This document shows, piece after piece, positions 1 through 9,067 of a stretch of 14,149 bases of DNA. How positions within the stretch are numbered: position 1 is the first letter of the stretch; each line of letters begins with the position of its first letter. Source of the DNA: Deinococcus sp. (GTDB lineage Bacteria; Deinococcota; Deinococci; Deinococcales; Deinococcaceae); the NCBI RefSeq assembly GCF_030523985.1, contig NZ_JAUNHK010000025.1:1-14149 (forward strand). Direction: 5' to 3'. A model generated the notes under the pieces. That model was not told where the DNA came from. It did no database searches and saw nothing but the letters and a program-made list of their open reading frames with translations. The translations under genes were made by a program, and so were the position numbers.

Positions 1-50
1 GTCAGACGGCAACATTCAACTTTTCACTTTGCCGCATGGAGGAGCTTCTT

Positions 51-674
<624 letters not shown>

Positions 675-688
675 AGCCAACCAAGATG

Positions 689-718
689 AAAAGGCCCCGG
701 CACATGCTGGGGCTTTTT
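689..718 (+). terminator. Rho-independent terminator of sodA
   Basis: An 8-bp GC-rich stem (694-701 GCCCCGGC with 706-713 GCTGGGGC, one G-T pair) closes a 4-nt loop and is followed by five T at 714-718. Four A and a G before the stem can pair with the T tract. It sits 14 nt after the sodA stop and just before the next gene's promoter, so it separates the two units. Confidence 0.92.
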
Positions 719-742
719 GCTGTTTCGTCGCCCCCAAGCCTC

Positions 743-748
743 TACACT
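743..748 (+). promoter_or_regulatory. -10 element (TACACT) of a likely leaderless promoter
   Basis: TACACT matches TANNNT and lies 6 nt before the ATG at 755, so transcription would start at or next to the A of the start codon. No Shine-Dalgarno sequence lies upstream of that ATG, which agrees with a leaderless mRNA. No convincing -35 hexamer is visible. Leaderless mRNAs with this geometry are known to be common in Deinococcus; the assignment here is inference. Confidence 0.6.
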
Positions 749-754
749 GCCCTC

Positions 755-1528
755 ATGCGAGTGCTTTTCATCGGTGACGTGTTCGGGCAACCGGGGCGGC
801 GCGTCTTGCAGAACCATCTGCCCCGGATTCGGTCTGACTTTGATTTCGTCATCGTCAACATGGAAAACTCGGCGGGCGGCTTCGGGATGCACCGCGAGGC
901 GGCCCAGAACGCGGTCGAAGCGGGCGCGGGCTGCCTGACGCTGGGCAACCACGCCTGGCACCACAAGGACATTTACCCGCTGATGGGCGACGACACCTAC
1001 CCCATCGTGCGGCCCCTGAACTACGCCGACCCCGGCACCCCTGGCGTGGGCTGGCGCACCTTTGACGTGAACGGCGAAAAGCTGACGGTGGTGAACCTGC
1101 TGGGGCGCGTGTTCATGGACTCGGTGGCGAATCCGTTCCGGGCGATGGACGAACTGCTGGAACGCGACGACCTCGGCAGCGTGTTCGTGGACTTTCACGC
1201 CGAGGCGACCAGTGAAAAACAGGCGATGGGCTGGCATCTGGCGGGGCGGGTGGCGGCGGTGGTCGGCACGCACACCCACGTCCCCACCGCCGACACGCGC
1301 ATCCTCAAGGGCGGCACCGCGTACCAGACCGACGCGGGCTTTACCGGGCCGCACGATTCCATCATCGGCTCGGCGATCGAGGGGCCGCTGCAACGCTTCC
1401 TCACCGAGCGCCCCCACCGTTACGGCGTTGCCGAGGGCCGCGCCGAACTCAACGGCGTGATTGTCCAGATAGAGGGCGGCAAGGCGACGGCGGCGGAGCG
1501 CTACCGTTTCATAGAGGAGAAGGTGTAA
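755..1528 (+). CDS. YmdB-type metallophosphoesterase (2',3'-cyclic nucleotide phosphodiesterase family)
   Basis: A 257-aa single-domain calcineurin-like phosphoesterase of the YmdB/TIGR00282 group, a family whose members hydrolyse cyclic nucleotides such as 2',3'-cNMPs with a dinuclear metal centre. Metal and catalytic residues appear in family order: D8 (FIGDVFGQPG), E37 and N38 (NMENS), N65 and H66 (GNHAW), H148 (DFHAE), H173 and H175 (GTHTHVPT). I recall that D. radiodurans has a crystallised homologue of similar length close to sodA. The ATG at 755 is chosen because the protein then begins MRVLFIGD, the first family strand, and because a -10 box sits 6 nt before it; the reading frame is open further upstream but overlaps sodA and its terminator. 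In Bacillus, YmdB affects motility and biofilm decisions; nothing here shows the role in this organism. ppc follows after 71 nt. Confidence 0.93.
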   Translation: MRVLFIGDVFGQPGRRVLQNHLPRIRSDFDFVIVNMENSAGGFGMHREAAQNAVEAGAGCLTLGNHAWHHKDIYPLMGDDTYPIVRPLNYADPGTPGVGWRTFDVNGEKLTVVNLLGRVFMDSVANPFRAMDELLERDDLGSVFVDFHAEATSEKQAMGWHLAGRVAAVVGTHTHVPTADTRILKGGTAYQTDAGFTGPHDSIIGSAIEGPLQRFLTERPHRYGVAEGRAELNGVIVQIEGGKATAAERYRFIEEKV

Positions 1529-1590
1529 GCGTTTAAGGACAGCGAGGTTTTTCTCAGTCCCTTAGCCTCTTGGTCCTTTGAGACCCCACA

Positions 1591-1596
1591 GGGAGA
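1591..1596 (+). promoter_or_regulatory. Ribosome binding site of ppc
   Basis: GGGAGA ends 3 nt before the ATG at 1600 (core GGGAG 4 nt away). It fixes the start of ppc and shows that this gene, unlike the one before it, has a leadered mRNA. The 71-nt gap also holds a weak GGTC/GACC hairpin (1572-1585) and a TAGCCT box (1563-1568) that could be a -10 element but lacks a -35 partner. Confidence 0.75.
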
Positions 1597-1599
1597 AAC

Positions 1600-4095
1600 A
1601 TGGCACTCAACAACGATGTCAACCGCCTGGGCCGCATTCTCGGTCAGGTCCTCAAAGAGCAGGAAGGAGAGGCGTTTTTCGAGCTGGTGGAGCAGACCCG
1701 CGCCCTGGTGCGCGAGGTGCGGGCCGGAGGCGACCCCGCCGAACTGAACGCGCTGCTTTCGCGCCTGAGCGAAGACGAGGCGTCCAATCTGGCCCGCGCT
1801 TTTACGTGGTATTTCCAATTGGTCAACATGGCCGAGGAGTACGAGCGGGTGCGGGTGCTGCAAAGCCGCAGCGGGGTACGGGCGCAGAGCTTGGCGCAGG
1901 CACTCAGCGACCTCAAGGCCCAGGGTCTCAGCGCCGAAGAAACCGAGGCGCTGCTGTCCCGTGTGGAACTGGAACTCACCTTCACCGCCCACCCCACCGA
2001 GATGCGCCGCCGCACCGTGCGCTCTCACCTGGAAGACATCGCCCGCGAACTGCCCGACTTGGAGCGTGAATCGGCGCAGGAGCGGGTGGCGGCCCATGTG
2101 GAGGCGCTGTGGCGCACGCCCGAGCTGCGGCGTTTGCGGCCCACCGTTCTGGACGAGGTCAAGGGCGGCCTCAACTACATCTCCACCATTGCCGAGGCGC
2201 TGCCCAAACTGGAGCGCGACCTGGCCGGAGCCTTCCGCGAGGTGTACGGGCGCGACACGGCGGCGCACGTTCCGCTGCGGTTTTCGTCGTGGATGGGGGG
2301 TGACCGCGACGGCAACCCCTTCGTGACGCCGCAGGCCACCCACGAGGCGCTGACCCTGCACCGCGAAAAGGCCCGCGAACTGCTGCTGAGCGCCATCAAG
2401 CAGGCCTACACCGACCTCAGCCAGGAGGAAGAAGAGGACGCCGCCGAGGGCACCTACCGCACCGAACTGCGCTCTTTGCACAACGCGGTGCGTGACGGGG
2501 AACGGGTAGAGTTGTTGCCGCGCCTCGAAGCCCTCAACGCCCGTCTGCTGGCCGATGGGCAAGCCCGCACCGCCCGCCAACTGCTGATGCCTTTGCTGGC
2601 GGCGGCCCGCGTCTTCGGGCAACATCTGGTCAGCCTGGACATCCGCGAACACTCGGGACAGACGGGCGCGGCGGTGGCGCAGCTGCTGCGGGCGGCGGGC
2701 GTGGAGGCCGATTATCTGGCGCTCCCCGAACACGCCAAGCTGGATCTCCTGACCCGCGAACTGCGCTCACGCCGCCCCCTGTGGCCTGCGGGCGAGGCAC
2801 TCCCGGAGGCACTGGAAACGGTCATCGGCCCCATCCGCGAGGTGCAGGCGGCGGCGCGGGAGGTCGGCCCGCGTGCCTTCGGTCACTACGTCATCTCCAT
2901 GTCCGAGAGCGTCAGCGACGTGCTGGAGCCGCTGCTGCTGGCCCGCGAGGTCGGTTTCCGGGTGCTGCCCGTGCCGCTCTTCGAAACCCTGGACGACCTT
3001 CAGCGTGCGCCGCAAATCGTCTGGGAACTGCTGTCTTTGCCCGAATACCGCGCCGTGCTGGGCGACGACATGCAGGAAATCATGATTGGCTACTCCGACT
3101 CCAACAAGGACGCGGGCTTTCTGGCGGCCAACTGGGGACTGCACGAGGCGCAGCGCAACATCAGCGCGGTGTGCCGGCGTGCGGGCGTGCGCTGGCGCTT
3201 TTTCCACGGGCGCGGCACGTCCATCGGGCGCGGGGGCGGACCGGCCAGCCGCGCCATCCTGGGGCAGCCTGCGGGCACGATTGACGCGGGCGTGCGGATT
3301 ACCGAACAGGGCGAGGCGCTGGCGGACAAGTACAGCCACCCCGTGCTGGCGCGGCGCAATCTAGAACAGGCGCTCTACGGCGTGCTGCTCGCTGCCGCCC
3401 GTCCCGTGGGCGACCCGCCCGCCGAATTCATGGAGGCCATGACCCGCGCTGCCGACGCAAGCGCCCGGACTTACCGTCAACTGGTGCAGGGCGAAGCGTT
3501 CCTGCCCTTCTACGAGCGGGTCACGCCCATTCACGAAATCAGCCGCCTGAACATCGCCTCGCGCCCGGTGCGCCGCCCTGGTGCCCCGTCCCTGAGCAAC
3601 CTCCGCGCCATTCCCTGGGTGATGAGCTGGACGCAAAACCGCGCCAACCTGCCCGGCTGGTACGGCCTGGGCGAAGGCCTGGCCGAAATCGGGCCGGAAC
3701 TGGCCGCCCGCATGTACGCCGAGTGGCCCTTTTTCCGCTCCATGCTGGACAACGCCCAGATGAGCCTCGCCAAGAGCGACCCGCTGGTCTTCGCCGAATA
3801 TTTGACCTTGCTCGGAGATGACGGGGCGGGCGCGGAACTGGCGCGGCACTTGCAAGACGCCTATGCCCGCAGCGTGGTGGCGGTAGAAGCCGTGGTCGGC
3901 GGCGAACTGATGGCGAACGAGCCGCGCCTGCTCGAGAGCATCGGGCTGCGTAACCCGTACATCGACCCCATTCACCGCCTGCAAGTGGAGCTGCTGCGCC
4001 GCTCACGCTCGCACGAGGGCGGCCTGGACGAATACGAACGCCCGCTGCTGCTGACCTTGCAGGGCATCGCGGCGGGCGTGCGGAACACGGGATAA
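1600..4095 (+). CDS. ppc: Phosphoenolpyruvate carboxylase
   Basis: Cytoplasmic anaplerotic enzyme that adds bicarbonate to phosphoenolpyruvate to give oxaloacetate and phosphate, refilling the TCA cycle. At 831 aa it is somewhat shorter than the 883-aa E. coli enzyme but complete. Catalytic motifs are in order: TAHPTE with H131 (E. coli H138), WMGGDRDGNP at 231-240, IGYSDSNKDAG with K503 (E. coli K546), FHGRGTSIGRGGGP at 535-548 with H536, R538 and R544, and ITEQGEA near 567-573. The C terminus QGIAAGVRNTG keeps the buried RNTG tail and Asn (N829) linked in other PEPCs to the aspartate inhibitor site, so allosteric control is likely. The start is set by GGGAGA at 1591-1596. The shorter length reflects trimmed surface segments; no frameshift is seen. 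The gene is convergent with the amylase gene. Confidence 0.98.
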   Translation: MALNNDVNRLGRILGQVLKEQEGEAFFELVEQTRALVREVRAGGDPAELNALLSRLSEDEASNLARAFTWYFQLVNMAEEYERVRVLQSRSGVRAQSLAQALSDLKAQGLSAEETEALLSRVELELTFTAHPTEMRRRTVRSHLEDIARELPDLERESAQERVAAHVEALWRTPELRRLRPTVLDEVKGGLNYISTIAEALPKLERDLAGAFREVYGRDTAAHVPLRFSSWMGGDRDGNPFVTPQATHEALTLHREKARELLLSAIKQAYTDLSQEEEEDAAEGTYRTELRSLHNAVRDGERVELLPRLEALNARLLADGQARTARQLLMPLLAAARVFGQHLVSLDIREHSGQTGAAVAQLLRAAGVEADYLALPEHAKLDLLTRELRSRRPLWPAGEALPEALETVIGPIREVQAAAREVGPRAFGHYVISMSESVSDVLEPLLLAREVGFRVLPVPLFETLDDLQRAPQIVWELLSLPEYRAVLGDDMQEIMIGYSDSNKDAGFLAANWGLHEAQRNISAVCRRAGVRWRFFHGRGTSIGRGGGPASRAILGQPAGTIDAGVRITEQGEALADKYSHPVLARRNLEQALYGVLLAAARPVGDPPAEFMEAMTRAADASARTYRQLVQGEAFLPFYERVTPIHEISRLNIASRPVRRPGAPSLSNLRAIPWVMSWTQNRANLPGWYGLGEGLAEIGPELAARMYAEWPFFRSMLDNAQMSLAKSDPLVFAEYLTLLGDDGAGAELARHLQDAYARSVVAVEAVVGGELMANEPRLLESIGLRNPYIDPIHRLQVELLRRSRSHEGGLDEYERPLLLTLQGIAAGVRNTG

Positions 4096-4105
4096 GGGTT
4101 TGGGA

Positions 4106-4140
4106 ATGGATGATGGGTTCGCTTCGCTGATGGATGATGG
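4106..4140. repeat. Direct repeat pair in the ppc/amylase convergent intergenic region
   Basis: The 11-mer ATGGATGATGG occurs at 4106-4116 and 4130-4140, 24 nt apart start to start, separated by a short gttcgcttcgctg spacer. It begins 11 nt after the ppc stop. A purine-rich stretch (4141-4153) ending in AGAGTAGAG follows, and the same 9-mer recurs at 13591-13599 in the intergenic region before smc. It may be a remnant of a dispersed intergenic repeat; there is too little sequence to name a family. The rest of 4096-4228 holds a weak GCCG/CGGC hairpin (4154-4165) followed by a T-run, and no gene. Confidence 0.5.
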
Positions 4141-4228
4141 AAAGAGAGTAGAGCCGTTGTCGGCAACCCTATTTTTGGCGTTTTGACGTTTCCACGAACA
4201 ACTTCCCAGCTTTTTCCGTCAGTTGGTC

Positions 4229-5665
<1,437 letters not shown>

Positions 5666-5672
5666 ATGCCCC

Positions 5673-5678
5673 ATGCTA
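5673..5678 (-). promoter_or_regulatory. Possible -10 element (TAGCAT) of a leaderless amylase promoter
   Basis: Read on the minus strand, TAGCAT fits TANNNT and ends 7 nt before the ATG at 5665, so the transcript would start at the start codon. The only G-rich stretch (GGGG) is 3 nt from the ATG, poorly placed for a ribosome site. There is no clear -35. If real, the amylase can be expressed independently of the ars genes upstream. Confidence 0.45.
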
Positions 5679-5713
5679 CGGCCTGAGCAGACCTGGGCTG
5701 GCCGGAGGAGGGT

Positions 5714-7456
5714 TTATCCCCTGCTTGCTAGCTCCAGCAGCCGCTCGCGCCCCACGGGTTCCTCGGCTTGCAGGCCAATCACCGCCAAACGTGGACTTTG
5801 GGCCTGCACCGCCGCCAGTTGCTCGGCTTCATGGGCCGCCCGCTGCCGCAGCAACGGCGAATGCGTCTGAGCCGCCAGCAAACTCTGGTTGACCACCCAG
5901 GCCCACGGCGTAATCCCCGCCCGTTTCAGGTCGGCTTGCAAGGCGGTGGCTTCCAGCACGGGCGTGGTTTCCGCCAGCGTAACCAAGATGACTTTGGTGC
6001 GCTCGGGGTTCTGAAGCTGCATCAGCGGGGTGGTGTACTTGGCGGCGTCGGTGGCGTGGCGCATCACTTCGCGGTGGTAAGCGCCCGTCGCGTCCAGCAG
6101 CAGCAGCGTGTGGCCCGTCGGGGCGGTGTCCATTACCACAAATTGCCGCTTGGACTCCCGAATCAGCCGCGAAAATGCTTGAAACACCGCGATTTCCTCG
6201 GTGCAGGGCGAGCGCAGGTCTTCTTCCAGCAGGGCGCGGCCCGCGTCGTCCAGGTCTTTGCCCTTGGTCTTGAGGACGTGCTGGCGGTAATTCTCGGTTT
6301 CGGTGTGCGGGTCAATGCGGCTGACGGTCAGGTTCGGTACTTCGCCCGCCAGAGTCTCATTCAGGTGCGCGGCGGGGTCGGAGGTGGTCAGGTGAACGGG
6401 GAGGCCTCGCTCTGCCAACGCCACCGCTAAGGCCGCCGCCACCGTCGTTTTGCCTACGCCACCCTTGCCCATCGTCATGATGAGGCCGCTGCCCGCCTGC
6501 GCCAGTTCGTCTATCAGGGCGTTGAGGGAAGGCAAGTCTTGAGCTTCGGTTTGGGCCGTTTCGGGCAGAGGAGCGTTTCCCTCGTCCAGCAAATGTCGCA
6601 GCGCGTCCAGTCCGACCAGGTTGAACGGTTTGAGGGCCACTTTATCCGTCGGCAGTGTGGTGAGGTTGGCGGGCAACTGGGCCAAGGCTTTTTGCTCGCG
6701 CTCGTGCAAGGCTTCCGCCAGCGTGTCGCCCGTTTCCTGTGGCATTACGCCATTGACGACCAGAAATTGCCCGCGTAGGCCCACGCCTGCCAGTTCGTCG
6801 CTGGTGCGGCTCACCTCGTCCAGCGCCGATTTCTGAGCGCGGCTGACCAGTACCAAGCGCGTCTTCTGCGGGTCGGACAGCGCCGCCACCGCGCCCGCGT
6901 ACTGTTCCTTCTGCTTTTGCAGCCCCGCCATCGGCCCCAGGCAACTCGCGCCCTGCGGGTTGTGGTCGATGAAACTGCTCCACGACCCAGGCAGTTGCAG
7001 CAGGCGGATGGTGTGGCCCGTCGGCGCAGTGTCGAAAATGATGTGGTCGAACTGCTCCAGCAAGGTGGGGTCGGTCAGCAGCGCGGTGAACTCGTCAAAG
7101 GCGGCGATTTCGGTGGTGCAGGCTCCCGAAAGCTGCTCCTCGATGCCGCGCACGATGTCGTCGCCCAGCACACCGCGCACAGGCCCCACGATGCGCTCGC
7201 GGTACTGTTGCGCCGCCGCCTGTGGCTCAATTTCCAGCGCCCAGAGGTTCGGTACGGCGGCAATTTCGGTGACGCAGTTGCCGATGCACTGCCCGAACAC
7301 CTGCCCCACATTGGACGCGGGGTCGGTACTGACCAGCAGGACTTTTTTGCCTTCCGAGGCGAGTTTCAGCGCCGTGGCACAGGACAGCGAGGTTTTGCCC
7401 ACGCCGCCTTTGCCCGTGAAAAAGACGTAGGGGGGGAGGTTGGTGAGAAAGTGCAT
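5714..7456 (-). CDS. arsA: ArsA arsenite-stimulated ATPase, two-domain form
   Basis: Soluble ATPase that normally docks on the ArsB (or Acr3) membrane transporter and powers arsenite/antimonite export. The 580-aa protein is the full tandem-duplicated form. The deviant Walker A of half 1 is GKGGVGKT at 15-22 and of half 2 at 330-337; the DTAPTGHT signal-transduction motif occurs at 142-149 and 443-450. The three metalloid-binding cysteines of E. coli ArsA (113, 172, 422) are matched by C113 (GACTTEIAAF), C172 (GASCLGP) and C418 (SPCTEEIAVF), with H148 and H449 also kept, so allosteric As(III) binding should be intact. The ATG at 7456 has a GAGGAG site 7 nt upstream. It follows arsD after 56 nt on the same strand. 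No arsB or acr3 lies in the window, so the transporter it serves is unknown. Family certain; substrate inferred from cysteines and context. Confidence 0.97.
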   Translation of the reverse strand: MHFLTNLPPYVFFTGKGGVGKTSLSCATALKLASEGKKVLLVSTDPASNVGQVFGQCIGNCVTEIAAVPNLWALEIEPQAAAQQYRERIVGPVRGVLGDDIVRGIEEQLSGACTTEIAAFDEFTALLTDPTLLEQFDHIIFDTAPTGHTIRLLQLPGSWSSFIDHNPQGASCLGPMAGLQKQKEQYAGAVAALSDPQKTRLVLVSRAQKSALDEVSRTSDELAGVGLRGQFLVVNGVMPQETGDTLAEALHEREQKALAQLPANLTTLPTDKVALKPFNLVGLDALRHLLDEGNAPLPETAQTEAQDLPSLNALIDELAQAGSGLIMTMGKGGVGKTTVAAALAVALAERGLPVHLTTSDPAAHLNETLAGEVPNLTVSRIDPHTETENYRQHVLKTKGKDLDDAGRALLEEDLRSPCTEEIAVFQAFSRLIRESKRQFVVMDTAPTGHTLLLLDATGAYHREVMRHATDAAKYTTPLMQLQNPERTKVILVTLAETTPVLEATALQADLKRAGITPWAWVVNQSLLAAQTHSPLLRQRAAHEAEQLAAVQAQSPRLAVIGLQAEEPVGRERLLELASRG

Positions 7457-7512
7457 ACGGGAACTCCTCTCTACCCGTCGGGGCAGACAGTCAGTAGGAA
7501 GCAGGGTTCAGG

Positions 7513-7908
7513 TCAGCAGCAGTTGGTGTCACCGCCGCAGCAAGCGGCAGGCGCGGCCACCGTCAATTCGGTCAGGCCCGTTCCAGCCAGGCCCAGCCAA
7601 CGGGAAAGCTCCTCGCGGGTGGGATAGCGTCCAGCCAGCGCGACTTGACCGTCCAGCAAAACGAGCGGCAAGGCCGATTCGCCCGTGACCTTGAGCATCT
7701 GCGCCACTGCTGCGTTCTGAGCAAACGCCAGCGGCTCCTGCGCCAGATTGTGGCGGGTCAGGTGTGCGCCCTGAGCGGTGGCCCAAGCAGCGTCGGCGGC
7801 AAACGTCACCAGATTCTGGTCAACATCGGTGCCACACACGCCCGTCGAGCAGCACAGCGCGGGGTCGAAAATTTCAATCTGGGCGGGCTTCGTTGCAGTC
7901 TGGGTCAT
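7513..7908 (-). CDS. arsD: ArsD arsenic metallochaperone
   Basis: Cytoplasmic chaperone that binds As(III)/Sb(III) and passes it to ArsA, raising the affinity of the pump for arsenite; it can also act as a weak repressor. The 131-aa protein has the N-terminal IEIFDPALCCSTGVCG motif with the three transfer cysteines C19, C20 and C25 (E. coli C12, C13, C18), a thioredoxin-like core, and the two vicinal pairs near the C terminus, C123-C124 and C130-C131. Its ATG overlaps the arsR stop in an ATGA junction (7905-7908), and AAAGGAG lies 7 nt upstream, so the two genes are translationally coupled. Gene order R-D-A is the classical one, and the presence of all cysteines argues for a working ArsD-ArsA pair. 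Confidence 0.97.
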   Translation of the reverse strand: MTQTATKPAQIEIFDPALCCSTGVCGTDVDQNLVTFAADAAWATAQGAHLTRHNLAQEPLAFAQNAAVAQMLKVTGESALPLVLLDGQVALAGRYPTREELSRWLGLAGTGLTELTVAAPAACCGGDTNCC

Positions 7909-8252
7909 AGCGAAACTCCTTTGGTGTCGGTCTGGCAGGGGGCGGCGTTGGGGTCGGGTTGCCCCAAGGCGCTCAGCAGCTCGCGGGCCTGCTCAAAGCC
8001 GTCAGGATTCAGGGCGTAGTCCGTCCATTTGCCGCGCTTGGTGGCAGTGACCAGCCCCGCCCGCACCAGCAACTTCATGTGGTGGCTGACGGTGGGCTGC
8101 GAGAGGCCCAGGTGCGTTTCCAGGTCACAGGCGCATACGCTGCCCGCCTGGGCGCAGTCGTTGGCGGGCGGCCTAGCCAGCAGACGCAGCACCTTCAGGC
8201 GGCTGGGGTCGGCCAGCGCCTTGAACAACTCTGCGGATAGATTGAAATCCAT
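7905..8252 (-). CDS. arsR: ArsR/SmtB-family arsenite-responsive repressor
   Basis: Dimeric winged-helix repressor that releases its operator when As(III) binds. The 115-aa protein has the ArsR fold: ALADPSRLKVLRLL at 12-25, the recognition helix LSQPTVSHHMKLL at 50-62, then a wing RGKWTDYAL. The sensing segment SVCACDLE has C40 and C42 in the place of the ELCVCDL motif. The third cysteine of the E. coli site (C37) is absent, and C33 or C106 could replace it, so the three-coordinate site is rearranged. The start ATG has a GAGGAG 12 nt upstream, which is too far for a normal ribosome site; the promoter geometry instead suggests a start at or near the ATG. It is the first gene of arsRDA and overlaps arsD by 4 nt. 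It probably represses both ars promoters in this window. Confidence 0.95.
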   Translation of the reverse strand: MDFNLSAELFKALADPSRLKVLRLLARPPANDCAQAGSVCACDLETHLGLSQPTVSHHMKLLVRAGLVTATKRGKWTDYALNPDGFEQARELLSALGQPDPNAAPCQTDTKGVSL

Positions 8253-8258
8253 AGATGT

Positions 8259-8288
8259 AAGATGCTCCTCGGATTGAAGGATGTCAAT
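8259..8288 (-). promoter_or_regulatory. arsR promoter with a candidate ArsR operator
   Basis: On the minus strand a perfect TTGACA (8282-8287) is followed after 17 nt by CATCTT (8259-8264), an imperfect -10, which ends 6 nt before the arsR ATG. Around the -35 lies the inverted repeat ATTGA-N6-TCAAT (8273-8277 and 8284-8288), a plausible site for the ArsR dimer and therefore for autorepression. The -35 is clear; the -10 is weak; the operator is an inference supported by a similar repeat at the arsC promoter. Confidence 0.55.
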
Positions 8289-8290
8289 AT

Positions 8291-8322
8291 CAAAAGAAGC
8301 CGCCCAGGGAAGGCCGGGCGGC
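8291..8322 (-). terminator. Rho-independent terminator after the metallophosphoesterase gene
   Basis: A perfect 7-bp stem GCCGCCC/GGGCGGC (8316-8322 with 8299-8305) closes a 10-nt loop, and on the minus strand it is followed by TTCTTTT. It lies 28 nt after the stop of the arsC-aqp-phosphoesterase unit and a few bases before the arsR -35, so it divides the ars island into two transcripts, perhaps with some read-through. Confidence 0.9.
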
Positions 8323-8350
8323 TGATGTAGTCAGGTGGAAAATTTGAGCC

Positions 8351-9067
8351 TCAGTCTCCCTTGCCGGTTCTGAGTTGCCGCGCTTCTTTCTCACCCGCAT
8401 AGGCATTGGCCTCGGCCCAGGCAGCGGCGGCTTCCACGTCGTAGGCCACGCGCTTGAAGGTCACGTTCCACACGTCGCCCTCGCCTTCCAGCAGCACCCA
8501 GCGGGCGTGGGGGCAGCCGTCTTTTTGCCGACTGACCGCGCCGCAGTTGACCACCGTCAGCGGGCCGATTTGCCGCAGATGTTCCAGGTGCGAGTGTCCC
8601 ACGATGACCACCCGCGCCTCGCCCACGTCGTCCAGGCGCTCCAGCACCAGCGCGTCACTCGCCCAACTTTTGCCGTCGCGCAGCAGGTATTCCCAGGCGC
8701 TGGACGGGCTGCCGTGCGCCACCAGCACCTTGCCGCCTGCCAGCGTCGCCGTGGTCGGCAGATTCGCCACATATTCGCCCGCCCCAGCAGGCAACACCGA
8801 ATGCAGCCACTCCAGCATCGCGCGTTTTTCGGTCTCAGGCGTCAGTTTCTCGCCCAGCCGCTCATCGGTGTTGCCGCGAATTTCCTTGGCGCCATACTTT
8901 GCCTTGATTTCTTGCTGCAAGGCCCACGCCCCAGCGGGGTCAGCGCCGCCGAACAGCCCGTCGCCCAGGTTGGCCCATTCGTCTACCTTGTGTGCTTCCA
9001 TGTCTTTCAGCACGGCTTCCAGCGCAAAGCGGTTGCCGTGAACGTCCCCAAAAACAGCGATTTTCAT
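8351..9067 (-). CDS. Calcineurin-like metallophosphoesterase in the ars operon
   Basis: A 238-aa cytoplasmic metal-dependent phosphoesterase of the YfcE/MJ0936-like calcineurin superfamily. Metal ligands are complete: D8 and H10 (FGDVHGN), D36 (NLGDG), N66 (RGNTDE), H118 (VAHGS), H158 and H160 (GHSH). The reading frame is open far upstream, but the ATG at 9067 is chosen: it begins MKIAVFGDVHGN, an AGGAG site precedes it, and it overlaps the stop of the aquaporin gene in an ATGA junction (9064-9067). This tight coupling to arsC and the channel gene, plus the terminator after it, makes it part of the arsenic unit. No signal peptide or membrane segment is seen. The substrate is unknown; a role in clearing phosphate or arsenate esters is speculation. 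Confidence 0.92.
   Translation of the reverse strand: MKIAVFGDVHGNRFALEAVLKDMEAHKVDEWANLGDGLFGGADPAGAWALQQEIKAKYGAKEIRGNTDERLGEKLTPETEKRAMLEWLHSVLPAGAGEYVANLPTTATLAGGKVLVAHGSPSSAWEYLLRDGKSWASDALVLERLDDVGEARVVIVGHSHLEHLRQIGPLTVVNCGAVSRQKDGCPHARWVLLEGEGDVWNVTFKRVAYDVEAAAAWAEANAYAGEKEARQLRTGKGD

Noticed and set aside
36..50. Earlier in-frame ATG for sodA at 36
   Set aside because: It places the Shine-Dalgarno sequence inside the gene and adds residues not found in the family; the ATG at 51 is correctly spaced.
1572..1585. GGTC/GACC hairpin upstream of ppc as a riboswitch or attenuator
   Set aside because: Only four base pairs, no T-run and no larger conserved structure in a 71-nt gap.
1501..2733. 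410-aa minus-strand open frame opposite ppc
   Set aside because: Antisense shadow of ppc codons; the ppc motifs on the plus strand are unambiguous.
4154..4178. GCCG/CGGC hairpin followed by T-run as a ppc terminator
   Set aside because: Stem of four pairs and a 7-nt gap before the T-run; too weak to call as a terminator.
8274..8290. Partial resemblance to the Deinococcus radiation/desiccation response motif in the arsR promoter (ATTGACAT half)
   Set aside because: Only one half matches what I recall of the palindrome; the other half does not, and the TTGACA is better explained as the -35 hexamer within an ArsR-type repeat.
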